Positions 37,176 to 50,456 of a stretch of 64,000 nucleotides of DNA are shown in pieces (within the stretch, counting starts at the first letter, position 1; each line of letters begins with the position of its first letter). A model generated the notes under the pieces. That model was not told where the DNA came from and did no database searches. It saw nothing but the letters and a program-made list of their open reading frames with translations. This stretch comes from Megamerina dolium (lineage: Eukaryota > Arthropoda > Insecta > Diptera > Megamerinidae), in contig OY978528.1 in the NCBI GenBank assembly GCA_963854835.1, forward strand, positions 11,998,242 through 12,062,241. Reading direction: 5' to 3'. The position numbers and the translations under genes were made by a program.

Positions 37176-38200
37176 ATAAGCTTTAAATATTGTAGAAAAT
37201 TGCGGCATTCATACTTATAAATTTTGCTATACTTTTGCGTATTATATTTTCCTATTTTTTTTATTATTTAAATTGAAGAGTTGACATTTAGAATTATCGT
37301 ACATTAAATATTACTAATTATCAATTGTTTGTTGTCATCTTGTATTGTATTGCAAATGAAAAGCAAGAATATATAATTTTCTTGAAGTACAATGAATTGC
37401 AACAATAGAAAAATAAATTGTTATAATTTAATTCACATTTTCTTATCAATAATTTTAACAGAAATCGAATTTAACTCATATTTTAATAAAATGTTTTAAA
37501 AATTGAAATAAAAGGAAACTACATAAGATATTGTTCAACTTGTATTCAACATGTTCATCGCTAAATATATACAATATAAACAACCAAATTAATTTATATA
37601 TATATATATGTGAAGTGATCGAGCTCGTCGAATAGCATTTTTTAGAAACACATACTTTCTGAAAAACTGGGAATTTTTCAGAAAGTATAAAGAAAAGCTT
37701 GTGACAAAGCTTTAAAAGGATTATCCCATAAGAGTTATGTCTTTAAAAATCGGCTAATATAATGACAGCTTGAAATTAAGAAATTTAAGAAAAATTAATT
37801 ATTTTTCCTATAATATTACACAAAATTTTACAATTTAATTAATTTGTATTTATAAAATGTAAAATCTCCAATGAATTTAGCTTTGAAATTGTTGAATAAC
37901 ATGGTTTGAACAAACTTGAATATTCTATTAATATTAATAATATATTTGCTAGAAAATATTCTATCCTTAGAATGCTACTTACTTTTTCACCAGAACTACC
38001 GAAGTAGATATATATTTTAATTTTGACAGTAACATCAATAATTGAAATCTTCGGAATAGAATAGAATAAAATTAGTTCTAGTATTGAAAATGCATTTTTC
38101 ATATTTTCTATGATATTATTTAAATATTTCTGCTCATAAAAATTCAAATAACATTTCAGTATTCACATTAACTCGTCTTATATATTTTGAACATAATTAC

Positions 38201-38364
38201 TGCCCCTATTATGAATGGCAACTAGCAGTTGCCTGTTCAGTTGCCTTCGGACATTCAAACCAAAGCAGCTGATTTCTACGGTTGTCAGCGATAATACGAG
38301 TTTGATGTTACAACTGCTCCTCAGTCAACTCAACTTGGTTGAGTTGCCATCCGTAATAGGGGCA
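38201..38364. mobile_element. 164-bp MITE with 23-bp terminal inverted repeats
   Basis: The left end TGCCCCTATTATGAATGGCA and the reverse complement of the right end, TGCCCCTATTACGGATGGCA, match at 21 of 23 positions including the following ACT. AGTTGCC motifs repeat inside. I could not define a target duplication, so the superfamily is open. Confidence 0.8.
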
Positions 38365-41300
38365 TAAATTGGACAGAGAAGAGTAAAGCGATTAGAAAAT
38401 TCTATCTATAGAATTTTGTTTCAAATAATCTCTACAAGAATTAAGAAAAAATGAAATTAAACAGGAAAAAATGCAAATGAATTCTCTAGTCCTATTCAAA
38501 ATGTTTACTCACGGTCTACCTAAAACATTGAGTCGACGGTTGAATTTTTCTATAGGATCCAACATTGCATCTAAGAAGATTATATAAATCACGAAAATTT
38601 CAACCTCGTCACTTTCCCAAAGTCATAGAAAAATTGTAGTGTTTCATACAATGTTTTCTGATGGTTCAAATATTTATTAATATTTCGCATAATTAAAAGT
38701 ATCACTATCTGAACACGTAAAAAGTATTAAAAATATGTTTTTTATATTGAAAAATACACTCAAAAGGGAAACTAGAGATATACAGATTTCTTGTAGTTGT
38801 AAATACTTTTAGTAAAGTCATAAAAGTACTTTAAGTAGTACTTAAATCATAATAAGAAATGGTGTCTGCTACAAGCACTATTTTCCATTGTATGTGTGAT
38901 CATGAATTTTTAAAAATTTGGTAGTATACTAGCCTCTTTCAATTGAATGTTGTTTTAATATTTACGAGTATTATATGATATTTTTGTCCATTAAACAATC
39001 GAACAATTGTGTAAAATAAGCCAGAAAATAAATATATTAAGTAGATATTCTGATTTTGACAAACAAAAATCCTTGAAAAAATCACATACTAATACTTACA
39101 TATATTATGGATGAAATAACATACACAGTATTGTTGTTGGCTATTCGATAATTGAATGATAATTGATACATGGTCATTGCTGAAAAACGGTTTTTTTCCT
39201 CGTTACCCACTTTATTAAGAGTTTAAACTCATTTCTGATTTAGTAATTTCATTTCAGAAAGTCAGCCGTAGACAGCTATTAGCGATATACGTCAATTATT
39301 TCAGAGTTAAATGTGGAATTTTGAAATAAATTGAATTCCATTATTAGGAATTATTTTAAAATTTCTGATTTTATTTTTACATTACTATAACTAACTACAT
39401 ATATATTTGTTTATTTTATGTTTGATTTCATTTGATATACAATTACATTAGTGATATAAATCGATGCTCGTTGATCGTTAAACTTCGGTTAAGTTGTAGG
39501 GTTTTAATTCACGTTATTTTTCCGCCATTTAATTTATAATATTTAAAAAATAAACTAACAAACTAATAATAAACAATTAAATATAAAATTAAACATTAAT
39601 TCATTATAAATAAAAATACAGTGGAACAACTTATACGAGTATGTATGTATGTCCAACCTAAATATATGAAAAGGACAGCAAAAATTCAAATGATTATATG
39701 AAGTTACATTTTTCATTGTTGTTAAAATGTAAAGAAAATGAAAAAAAAGTTATAATTACTAAGATGAGAATTTGAAATATTCATTCTAGTTATTATAAAA
39801 ATCATAATCTACTTTTATGGAAATTCACAAATACAAATTGGCCAGATAAATATTATACATATTTTTTTAGGATAATTATGTTTACTATCCCACAGGTGGT
39901 AGATAATCATTTCTATCACTATAAATATTGCCACACATTGTTAAATAGATTGATCAATTTTTGCAAAAAGAAGATAAACAAAACTTCCACGGAAATAATC
40001 GATTTAAATTAAATCGTAATCGATGTTCCAAAAATATCGCCATGTTTGGATCGACAGTTAAGTATAGCATTCGACATTCGAACACAGTGATGGCGATGAT
40101 TTTTCTTGACGTTTGAAAGTTTCAACAAGGAAAGAAAAATCCTATTCAACAATGTGAATATAATTGTAGAACGATGCTAAGCACAATAGGCTTATTTACC
40201 AACAAAAAATCGTATCACAATGATGGGAAGTAAATGAAAAATAGCAAATATTTATTTGGCCAATAGTGTATTTTATCTATGATTTATAATTTTCATTGTT
40301 GAATTATTTATTATTCTATTCTCCATCAAAGAAGATAATGACGAAAAAAATAGAAATATACTTGAGAGTAATACGAATTTGTAAAATGTTCGGTATTATA
40401 AATGAAATGAAAAAGGATGGAATAAAGCATTATTTGGAAAGCATTATTGGAATTTAGTATTATTATTAATGAACGAACAATTGAAATAGTTTGGCTTACT
40501 GGGAAAATTCTATTAAATTTACGAAAACTAACACTAAAGAAAAATCGACAAATAACTCTATAGCTGAGCAAGAATTGCTTCTAGGGCGTTGAAATGAAAT
40601 GAAATAAAATTGTTTTGTTGAATATCTGGAAAAGTAGAACCAATCTTAAAGAAGTGATTAATTTTTCAACATTTGAGACAAGACGTTTTTTTTTTAACTG
40701 AAAACTGACTGAGTTATATGTTATATAATGCAAATGATTTGAAACGAGATTTTAACGTAAAATCCAAAATTTTGAAAGCGTCAAAAATATTTTAAGCAAG
40801 TACAACACAATAGTACTTAACCAGAATTACAATTTTCATTAGTTCACTTGAATAGTCTATCCAATGGTTTTTGCGCGCAAAATGCCCAAGTTAATTAGTT
40901 TTCAATTTAATTATACGTTTTCATTTTCACGCCTATATTTTGGAGTCCATGAGAGCCACCGATTTTTGTTGTATTTTTCAAATCTTCGTAATTGATGTGA
41001 TCCGCATACAATTATTTGATTTAGAGTTGAAGCTGAACTATTTATTGTTCAATAAAAGAAAGGTCATCAGACTACTATGAGCTTTCAATCAATTTAAAAA
41101 AAAAAACATAGAAGATACCCTTAAAATTGGTGACTTCCGTTATATTTTTATTTCGAACTTGATTAAAAATAAATCAACAAATTTATTATATATTGGCATT
41201 AGTTCAAGCAGTTACTATCCAATAAAAAATATAGATCGAAATCACAACCTTCGTCTATAAATGAATAAATAAATTCATTCTGTGTTGGGATGAGTAACTT

Positions 41301-42184
41301 TAATTACTAATACTAATTTACATTTTAAATGAGTAAATGAATTGATCGAGAAAAACTGGAAGGTATGAATATTTTATTTTTGATACCTTTTGCAGAATAT
41401 ATGCGAATTTTGTATGTGTGCAATTGTTCACGCAAAAAAGCAAAAAATTATTCATGGAAAGAATTCATTTTGTGACGAAAGATAGTAGCTACTTAAAATT
41501 ATATTGCAGCCAAATTGTAGCCCAGCAATTTGCATAAACTGCAAGAGTAAAGCTTTTAAAAACGGCGAAATTAAAAGCTTCACATAAACACAGATATGGT
41601 GCAACGGATTTGTATCAAGAAAAAAAAAACTTGCTCGTATATTGAAAGCACGTGTAAAATAATTGTGATTGTGATGAGAAGAAGAAAAATGTTGCAATTG
41701 TCATATATATGTTCATACAACTCGTATGTGCGTGTATGTGTGTATGCGTGTATAAGTATTATATATACACACACAATTGTGATCATATTCTCATACAAAT
41801 AAAATAATAAACAAACAACTTATTGCTGTTATTCGTATTTTATTGAGTAGACAGAACCTGTGTAACAGCGTGAATGACTGACAACTCTTAGTGGCAACGA
41901 ACGCTAGCTCATATCTACATACTATGTGTGAGTACGAGTGGTTAGTAAAAAAAAACAAAAGGTTTTATTCTGCTTAGGCGGTTTTTTGGATCGTTAAAGA
42001 GGTAAACGAGCAACTGAGCCAACAAATCAATACATACATCGCACATACATATAAATAAATGAGCGAGTTGCAAGGCTGGCTGGCTGGTTAGTATTGCGCT
42101 AGTATTTTTTTTTATTATTTTCAAGCTGTTGTAGTGTAGCGTTAAATCTATTAGAAGAAATATACATATGCGCTCGATTGAATC

Positions 42185-42221
42185 TGTCGTCGTCGTCGTC
42201 GTCGCCGTCGTCATCGTCGTC
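42185..42221. repeat. GTC trinucleotide microsatellite
   Basis: About twelve GTC units with two interruptions (GCC and ATC). No open frame makes a coding role likely. Confidence 0.9.
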
Positions 42222-43629
42222 TTATGTGTGCCTCACATGAAGTAAACAGCTAAACGACCAATTCACAGTTGAGTTTTGTACTTCGCGGCGGATAGTAGTG
42301 TTTAGCGCAATATGTTAAATTCAAACTTTTTGATCAATTGCATTTGAATTTCTTCTGTTTCTTCTCTTATTCTATGATTTTGATATCGAATCATATACTC
42401 AATATCATCTATTCAATACACCTTGTGATTGTGTATGTAATTGTGCAGATTGTGATAAACCGATATGTAATACTTGGGTATCTTTGTGTTTATTTAAAAT
42501 ACAAGTAAACAACAACAAGTATAGCGGCAGCTTGAAACGAGAGTAAAATACTAAAACAATTACCAGATTGTGTGTGATTGCAACGTAATGACCAAAGTGA
42601 AGGCGTTTAACAATATAAATTTTGCCTTCGTTTTCAATACACACGGATATTTTTGTCGCACGTTCAGAACATTTGTATGTGTACCTATTTTGTGAAATAT
42701 AATATGTATGCTGTTTTGAAAAAAAAAAAATTAGCATTTTACGCTATTTTAAAACTTGAAAATTATTGTTGAACGCGTTTTGTGTCTGTCACTGCAGCAT
42801 ATTCGATTTGGGTTGTGTTTTATGTAAAACAAATGTGAGTTTGAATAATAAATATTTGTCTATATGTATTTGTATTTCTTTCTAAAAATTCTACATATTA
42901 ATTAACTCTTGAAAAATTTAACTTTAACTTTAACATCTACAAGCATATGTGTATAAGTATGTGTATACTTTTGAAGAATTTCCTGTTTTTTGAAGTATTG
43001 ATTAAAGAGTTTGTTTTTTTTTTTTGGCAAAAGATTAACTGTTGACATATTTGAATATTTTACTACACGTATACATAGATACTATTAGTTTCAGGCTATT
43101 CGATATTTTTGAGAACTAATGAACATGATGGATGTTCGTGTTGAGGTATGAAAACCAACAACAACAAAATACTTTAAAATATTTTTGCAAAATTTTAGAA
43201 ATTGTAGACATCAACATGATTATATGAAAAGAAAATTCTATCAAATTGATTAGAAAGAGAAATATCGAAAAAATATGACCCAGAATTGACTTTTTGACAG
43301 AATTTTAATTTCACTTAAAAGGCATCGAGTTTAATTTACAGTTATTTTTGAGAATTTTCCAAACTTCTACATATCAGCCATTTTGAGACTCTAAGTGATA
43401 CAAGCACTTTATGTAGAGTGATTCATTGAAAGGATATTTTTTTCTGTAGAGATTTTATGACAGATCAAGATGTCAAATTGTTATAACTTGCTTCAATGAC
43501 GACATCTCTGAAGTGAAAATCCGATTGGTCTGCGAAATACAACTCTGCAGCTGTTTCGAGGGCGGTCTGAAAATGTTTGAACTAACAAACAAAAAAAAAA
43601 CAAACAAAAAACAAGATATTTTTCTTTAA

Positions 43630-44430
43630 ATCAATTTTTTATTTCTACTTGGTCTCCTTTAAAGTCTACACATTTTTCTCAGCGATGCAGCCATATCTTT
43701 AATCGATCAGAATATTACTTGGTATTCTTTTTTGCAAAATAATTGTTTACGAAAATGATGGCCTTCCTCATTTGTCAAGACTCTCAGACCTCCGAGCTGA
43801 ACTTTTAGCTTAGGGACAAGACTCGGTGAGTGAGGACTATTATCAAGCAGTTCAAATCGTAATTTATGGATTTTCGCCATGGCAATGTCGTTGAGGTGTG
43901 AGATGGTTTGTTGTCTTGGAGAAACAAACAATTTTTTTCAGCAAATAATTATGAGTAGTGTTCTCTTGTAGCGGTTTTTTGTATTTTGAATAGAATTAGT
44001 TAAGATAATTGTATTTCAATCCCAAAAAACAGTCGTCATCATTTTCTCAACCGAAGAAATGGATTATGCTTTCTTTGGAGCAGATTTATCTTTCATAGTC
44101 CACTGTTTTATTTATATTTTTGAATGTAGATTATAATTATGTATCCAAGTTTCATCTACAGTAATTAATTGGAGTCAAAATTTATATTTATTGCACTTTA
44201 ATTGCGTCAAAAGAGTGCTGGACTACTTTATTCGAAAATGATTTTGGTCTAACGTGAGCAAACACTTTATCCAAATCGCGGACTGCTTTCTCGTTGCTAA
44301 ATCTTGATTGAAAATCTGGCAAATACGTTCTTGGAACATATTCAAAGCCTCAGCTATCTCCTTCTCTCTCCCTCTCTCTCTCTCTCTATCTCTCACTTGA
44401 ATTCTACGATTAGCTACTACCATTTTTGGA
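43630..44430 (-). mobile_element. Degenerate mariner transposase
   Basis: Reading down the minus strand, broken frames give mariner segments in the right order. They are an N-terminal part with ALNMFQERICQIFNQDL and LLTLDQNH (44350-44235), a middle part with FFGIEIQ (near 44040), and LFLQDNKPSHTS (near 43930-43900), which keeps the last catalytic-type D. The ending is WLHR-EKCVDFKGDQVE (near 43690-43640), like the usual KCIELKGDYVE close. Stops and shifts interrupt it throughout, and a CT run (44361-44394) lies in the N-terminal part. It is a dead copy. Terminal repeats were not found. Confidence 0.85.
44361..44394. repeat. CT microsatellite
   Basis: A run of CT dinucleotides with a few interruptions, inside the mariner relic. 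Confidence 0.85.
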
Positions 44431-44557
44431 TAGTTTTTGGATATTCTGAATGCCTATGGTGTTCTAAACTGGTTCAAATTCAGGTGCCTAAAATTTCACG
44501 ATGGTAAATGACAGTGCAGTCTCCGTACATAGCGTCCAACTCGCTTTGGGACAAGAA

Positions 44558-44594
44558 CGAATGTCACGTCCGGACGTTACGGACATGACATTCG
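44558..44594. repeat. 15-bp inverted repeat, one mismatch
   Basis: Arms CGAATGTCACGTCCG (44558-44572) and CGGACATGACATTCG (44580-44594) pair around GACGTTA. It lies about 130 bp beyond the mariner relic and could belong to it. Confidence 0.75.
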
Positions 44595-45870
44595 TAAAAT
44601 ATGCAGCATAACAACGTTACACGGAAGAAAGTTATATAAATTTTGGCTGTTTTCTAGAACTAACTGAGTATTATATTTAGGCAAAGATCAGGGCACAATC
44701 TAATATTTCATTTCATGATTTCATCCAATATTAAGCAATACAGATGTGACAAAATATAGAACGTGATCTTCTGCATGCGAATCACTTTATATTGGGTGAT
44801 ATTGTAGTATTAAGCATATCAATGAACATTTGTATGGCATCCTTTCATTTGGCTTTGTTTTACTTTATAAATATTTTATGCCTACGAATGTCAATTTCGT
44901 AATTTCGGAAATTCCGATATTCATATTGAACATATGAAGAAATTGAATGTTGTTCTGTTATAAAAACACTTGTAGGTTAATAGTGTTAAAAAATGTTTTT
45001 TTTTTATTGTTAATAAATAAATTATATGTGCATTGATATAGATATTTACGTAAGTACATCAAAGTCATCTACATATATATGAAGATATATATTTATATTC
45101 ATATATAAGTACTATATACACACATATATATTATTTTGATAGGCTTTTTCTCGTGTTCATGCACCATTTCAAATTAAATATCATATGACACTTGTTGTGA
45201 TTAATTCAAGGTTGAATACATTTATACGTAATTACAAATAATGCCTATAAATAAATTCTTTAATTTTTTACCTTAATGATCCATCGATCCGTTGATATTA
45301 TATGATGAATACGTAGGTATGAATGTATTATATAAAACATTATGTACCTTACTATGCGATCAAGTTTGTACATATAATATATCGTATACCAGTACGTATA
45401 ATAAACACTTCATAAGAGACTTGATCTTTATAACGAGTTTGATTTGATTTTCAAATCTACCTTTGATAGTTACATATATATACATACCATACAACATTAA
45501 TATATATTATAAGTATAAGTTAATGTAACAATATGTACTTGCATGTTCGATGTTAGAGTATAAACTATAATTACTCTGTACATACATACATATATACCAC
45601 TCACTCACTACATAGTCTCTATGATTTGGTTTGAACATTGATGGTAAAACATTCCAATCAAAATATCAAAAAATTGTTAAAAGTTAATGCTGCTCTCTCA
45701 CAACACACAAGTGTATCGTATAATATGTATGCTGTATGTATGAGTTCTTGTTTTGCTATTTTTGTTGTTGTTGTTGTTGTTTTTTTTTATTTCAAAGACT
45801 CAAGACAAAATTTTAGTGGTTATAGAATTTTAATAGAGAGAATAGCATGTAGCACAACGACAACAATAGT

Positions 45871-45904
<34 letters not shown>

Positions 45905-46085
45905 TAATAGCCAACACATATAAATAAAATTGTCTTTACATTCAACAAACGAGCTTCATACTAATAACATTAATAGTATACAAGTGTGTGTGTGTGTATT
46001 ATGAAGAATGTTGACTTGTTTTGGTTTTCTTAAAAAAAATGAAAAAAAAAAAAATCTCCTTACAGTCGGCTGGGGCCGACCAAAC
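44595..46085. other. AT-rich noncoding DNA
   Basis: ATATACATACATA runs dominate, and a CAG repeat lies near the end. No gene is visible. Confidence 0.5.
45872..45903. repeat. CAG trinucleotide microsatellite
   Basis: About ten perfect CAG units. The only long frame around it (45638-45907) has composition typical of noise, so I do not read it as a polyglutamine gene. Confidence 0.9.
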
Positions 46086-47646
46086 TATACCCTGCATATG
46101 TAGATTTATATATAAAAAGTTTACTCGAATATCCAACTTTTCTTTTATTTCCACTTTTCGAGAAACAATTTTTGCATATACTACTAATTTACACCCGAAA
46201 TATGGTTGACTTTGACGAAGTAAAAGGATTTTAAGATAATTCCGAGGCTTAGTATGGGAGCTATATAAAAAGTGGGCGTGGCTTACCACTTTCTAGTAAA
46301 TCCAATTAATTTTTCAATGTTAATCCACACCTTAAATTTGGTGTCCTACGTTGAATAGTTTCTAAGTTATGGTGGTTAACATTTTTGTTTAATTTCCTCA
46401 ACTTTGTATGGGAGCCCCAATAAGAAGTGGGCGTGGTACGCAGATTTTTCGCCAGATTATTTCCGACTACGATATTAATTTAAGTGTCAATTATGGTTAT
46501 TGTAGACATAAGATTGCCTAAGTTACAGCTGTTTCAATTTAAAATTTGTATGGGGGATACGATAAACACTGGGCGTGGTGCGCCCATTTTCTGTGAGCCT
46601 AGTTGCTCGTACAATACTAATCCATACCCTAAGTCCCGTTGTCCTAGGCTAAATGGTTTGTAAGCTATGGAGCTTAAAATTTTAGTTTAATTCACTCGAC
46701 TTTGTATGGGAGACCCATGAAGGAGTGGGCGTGGCACACTGATTTTCTGCCATATTATTTCCGACTACGATATTAATCTAAGTGTCAATTATGGTTATTC
46801 TAGACAGAAGATTGCCGAAGTTACAGCTGTTTCAATTTAAAATTTGTATGGGGGCTACGATAAACACTGGGCGTGGTGCGTCCATTTTCTGTGAGCCTAG
46901 TTGCTCATACAATACTAATCCATATCTTAAATCTCGTTATTCTACGCTGAATAGTTTGCAAGTTATAACCGGTAACATTTTTTTTTTAATTTCCGCAACT
47001 TTGTATGGGAGACCCAAAAAGGAGTGGGCGTGGCACATTGATTTTCTGCCATATCATTTCCGACTACCGTGTTAATCTAAGTGTCAATTATGGTTATTCT
47101 AGACAGAAGATTGTAGAAGTTACAGCTGTTTCAATTTAAAAGAAGTACAGACACTTTGTATGGGAGCTACGCTAGAAAGTAGGCGTGGCTCACCCACTTT
47201 TGGTGAGGTTATATAGTAGTATAATATAACTCTATGTGCAAAATATTGTTGTCCCAAGTGGTATATTGTGTGAGTTATAGCAAGTTAAAGATTTTGAAAA
47301 TTTCGAGGTTAGTCGCTTTGAATGTTTGGTGTGGGCGTGGTTATTAACCGATCATGCCCAATATCAATCCCCTCCGTACCCTTGGATCATAGATTACTTA
47401 TGCCAAATTTCATCGAAATAGCTCAATATTTACTCAAGTTATCGTGCGAACCAGCCAGGTGACAGACAGACGGACGGACGGACGGACGGACGGACGGACG
47501 GACGGACGGACATCGTTAAATCGAAAATTTAATCGACGCTGATCACGAATATATATCCATGTCTATATCTCCGGAGATTCCTTCAAGTGGACACAAACAT
47601 CTGACCGAAATGAATATACCATGCATATTGCATTATGCAGGGTATA
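46086..47646. mobile_element. 1.56-kb repetitive element with 13-bp inverted ends and internal ~150/300-bp tandem units
   Basis: The ends TATACCCTGCATA (46086-46098) and TATGCAGGGTATA (47634-47646) are perfect inverted copies. Just outside the left end is a GTCGGC-TGGG-GCCGAC hairpin. Inside, units of about 299 bp repeat nearly three times: TTTGTATGGGAGNCCC with GTGGGCGTGG recurs near 46400, 46700 and 46998. Each holds two half-units of about 150 bp with the motif TGTATGGGAG or TGTATGGGGG. The right part has a GGAC microsatellite (47468-47511) and a unique tail. No transposase frame is present. A matching end fragment occurs in reverse near 63400-63450, so it is a dispersed family. Class unknown. 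Confidence 0.75.
47468..47511. repeat. GGAC tetranucleotide microsatellite
   Basis: About eleven uninterrupted GGAC units inside the element at 46086-47646. Confidence 0.9.
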
Positions 47647-48899
47647 ATAAGGGCGTGGATCTGTGCATAATGTAAATTTCATACATTAAAAAATAATTAG
47701 TTTTACATTCATTTTATTAAAATTGATATATGGCTGTACCGTACTTTAGAAAAGTTTACTGATAAAGGTAAAATATGAAAATACAAAGAAATACTTTTAG
47801 CAAATTCTTTAAATAATATCTATGGAATTTATTTTAAATATAATTGTAAATTCTTTAAAATTGTCACTATTACGTGAATAAGTACAGAAAAAATTCTTTT
47901 CTCGTCTTAAATTAAAATACAATTTTTTTTCTTTTCGTATACAATATTTACACAGCTAATACAAAATACTTATGCTAAACAAAACTAATACCTAATTAAC
48001 TTAAGCAATTCCATTAAATACAAAAAAAAAAAAATCAATTAAATTTGCATAAACTTAGTTAATTTTATGTTTTGTTAATTTATGACCTTGCTTTCGTACT
48101 TAATATGCCATGAAAATGATCAATAATTGCATATGAACATTTCAAAGTTAATAAAATTTAAACAATTGATATTTCGTGCTCACTGAGCGCTGATTTTTAA
48201 TATTAGTTCCCCTCTCTTGGTGATTTAAGCTTGGTTTTAACTCAAAATTAAGTTTTTTGTAAGATTTTGATCTCAGTTCAGCTATCAAAATTTATATGCA
48301 AGTCCATCCTGGTTTTAGCCTTTAACACTGATTATTTGAGCTAGTATTTTCGAGCTAGTTTTAGAATATATCAATACAAAAATTTCGAAAATTTTAGCTG
48401 TCAATTTTGACAGCTGTATTAAATTGAATTTGAAGTATATAACTTGATTGTAAATTAAAATTATTTTCAAGTCGTAAACTGAGTTAAATTCTGAACTGAA
48501 AAAATGTTAGACCACATTAGACCACCGTTATTAGACTTGAGGTCTCTGAAAATTTAGCTGTTTATATTTATTACTTTCGATAAACCGAATCAAAATACTG
48601 GCTATTGTTATGGATCACCTCCCGTTATCTTTCTGCTAGAACTTGTGGTAGATTTGGCCGAAGAACGCCGACAAGTGATTTTCGGAGTCATTTTTAGACT
48701 GAAATTTTTCCCCTGTATGGAGTTTTCAAGTGACCGGAATGAAGATGCTAGTATAAAGATTCAACATCAGGGCTGTATGGTGGATGGACCAAAACTCAGT
48801 TCCTTCAGTTTTGCCCGGGTTACCATTGATGTGTGTGCGTATAGATAAAACCTAGTGATATCGTAAATTTTTGATCTTCATTTTTTTAATGCTTAATTG
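47647..48899. other. AT-rich noncoding DNA
   Basis: No gene or clear repeat boundary is visible. A short frame at 48645-48848 is not supported by composition or motifs. Confidence 0.5.
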
Positions 48900-49300
48900 C
48901 TTCACTCAATTCATTAGTTGCTCCTGGCTGTTTATCTTCCATGACCGTTTTCACTGTACATTTCCATACATGATCCATTTCCAATTACCGGTGAAACGTT
49001 GTTTCAGAAGTTGCACAAAGTCTGTCGAGTAAATTTTCCTCATTTAGTTCATGCGGCATCCACTATCGAGCTTCTTGATGAATCTAGCCGCGTGCAGATG
49101 ATTTGAAATAATTTTGAAATAGCAATATTTAGCTCTTTCGTAATACCATCAGTTGTTGCATGTGAATTTGCAATGGGTTTTTATAAGATTTTGTCAACTT
49201 TACCCGTGTTTTTACGGCCTGACCGAAGTGCATCAGTAACATTGAAATCTCCAGAATGAAATCATTTGAAACAAAATTGTGTCACATATATTGATATAGC
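48900..49300 (-). mobile_element. Fragment of a second degenerate mariner transposase
   Basis: On the minus strand, frames read in mariner N-terminal order: FHSGDFNVTDALRSGRKNTGK (shortened here), KVDKIL, then TDGITKELNI, DAA-TK-GKFTRQTLCNFE and EMDHVWKCTVKTVMEDKQPG. These match the usual GDF-V-DA-RSGRP, KVDEIL, AEELNI, VPHEL and DEKW regions. Only the first half is present, with many stops and shifts. Its relation to the 43.6-44.4 kb relic looks distant. Confidence 0.8.
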
Positions 49301-50456
49301 ATTTTATCCATAAACTGTCAAAAATTACAGTGAGATTTTAAAATTCTGAGCGAAATGTGAAAAAAGGAACATTCATTTTGAGAAAGTTTTTTTCTGAGAA
49401 GAACAAAATCGGATGACAATTTTATTTCATTTATTATTTATTAGCGCTTAATTTATTCTGAAATGTAGGATTACAGTATTTATGTCTAAGGTACCATATA
49501 TGTCACAGAATAATTCCAGTAGAAGTCTATCATTCGAGGATGGCTAATACGAACATATGTATGAGCAAGATTGAAAGAGTTATTCGGCCTTGGCTCATTG
49601 AAGGCGCTTAATACTAAATAGTTATTCTCATATACTATTAGTGTATGTCAAAGTGAAAACTTGTTTTGTTTTACTGACAAAAATTTCTTTTTAGTTTTCT
49701 TCAAAAAGAAAGTATACATTTACATATATATATATATCATATATATGTATTATGCATGCTATGTTCAACCCAATACATATTGTCATAAATCAAAGGTACA
49801 TATTTCTTTTTATTGCTATTTGAATTCTTCTTAGAATGCTGGAAAAATGTATGTAAGCCATAAAAACAAGTTTTTTACTATATTGACATATTCATATACA
49901 TTCTTATATCTATACTCGTATACATTTAGATATATATGTTATACAGAAATACGGAAGTATAGTTTAAGACAGTTTTGCAACATATAAGTGCATTATATAT
50001 AACTATAAAATACTCGTAATATACATATGTATATATACATATAAAAGATATTCAAGAAAGTTGTTTGGTTTAGTTTTGTGCAATTAAGAATAAAATAATT
50101 TGTAAGATTTGGTACGACTTGATATTGAGGCAATATAGTACATGGTACATGTTATATACATACATACATAACTATACATATTAAAATTTTAATAATGTTT
50201 TGAAATGAATACAAACCATTAAAAAATTGAATGAATTTACTTAAGAAATTTCAAATGTTTTTTAACAGATTTTAAATTACTTTTCTTATATATGTTAACT
50301 ATTTCGCAATTCTACGTGCTATATGAATGTACATACATGTGAATATGTAGTTATGCCTTTGTTAATACTTGCTGATATAGTCCCAGTGAGAACATGGCAA
50401 CAATGGTAATGTAGGAGCTAAGCAAATTTTCGTATGAAACGTGTGAACTGCTTTAA
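49301..50456. other. AT-rich noncoding DNA
   Basis: Contains TATATA and CATACATA runs near 49720-50180. No gene is visible. Confidence 0.5.

Larger units (their letters stand above)
37176..43629. other. Noncoding DNA downstream of the phosphate transporter
   Basis: No coding exon is supported. The region is AT-rich with several AATAAA-type sites just after the transporter stop. It contains one clear MITE (38201-38364) and a GTC microsatellite at about 42185-42221. The block 42060-42300 is less AT-rich than its flanks and might be an unrecognised promoter or untranslated exon, but nothing proves that. Confidence 0.5.

Noticed and set aside
42405..42737. 110-codon minus-strand frame
   Set aside because: No motif, unusual residue mix and no splice or start context. 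Likely chance.
45638..45907. Possible polyglutamine protein from the CAG run
   Set aside because: The frame lacks any other coding feature and the CAG run ends in a stop region. A microsatellite explains it.
46086..47646. Helitron
   Set aside because: A hairpin lies near one end, but the other features (perfect inverted ends, no CTRR-type terminus that I can place) do not support it.
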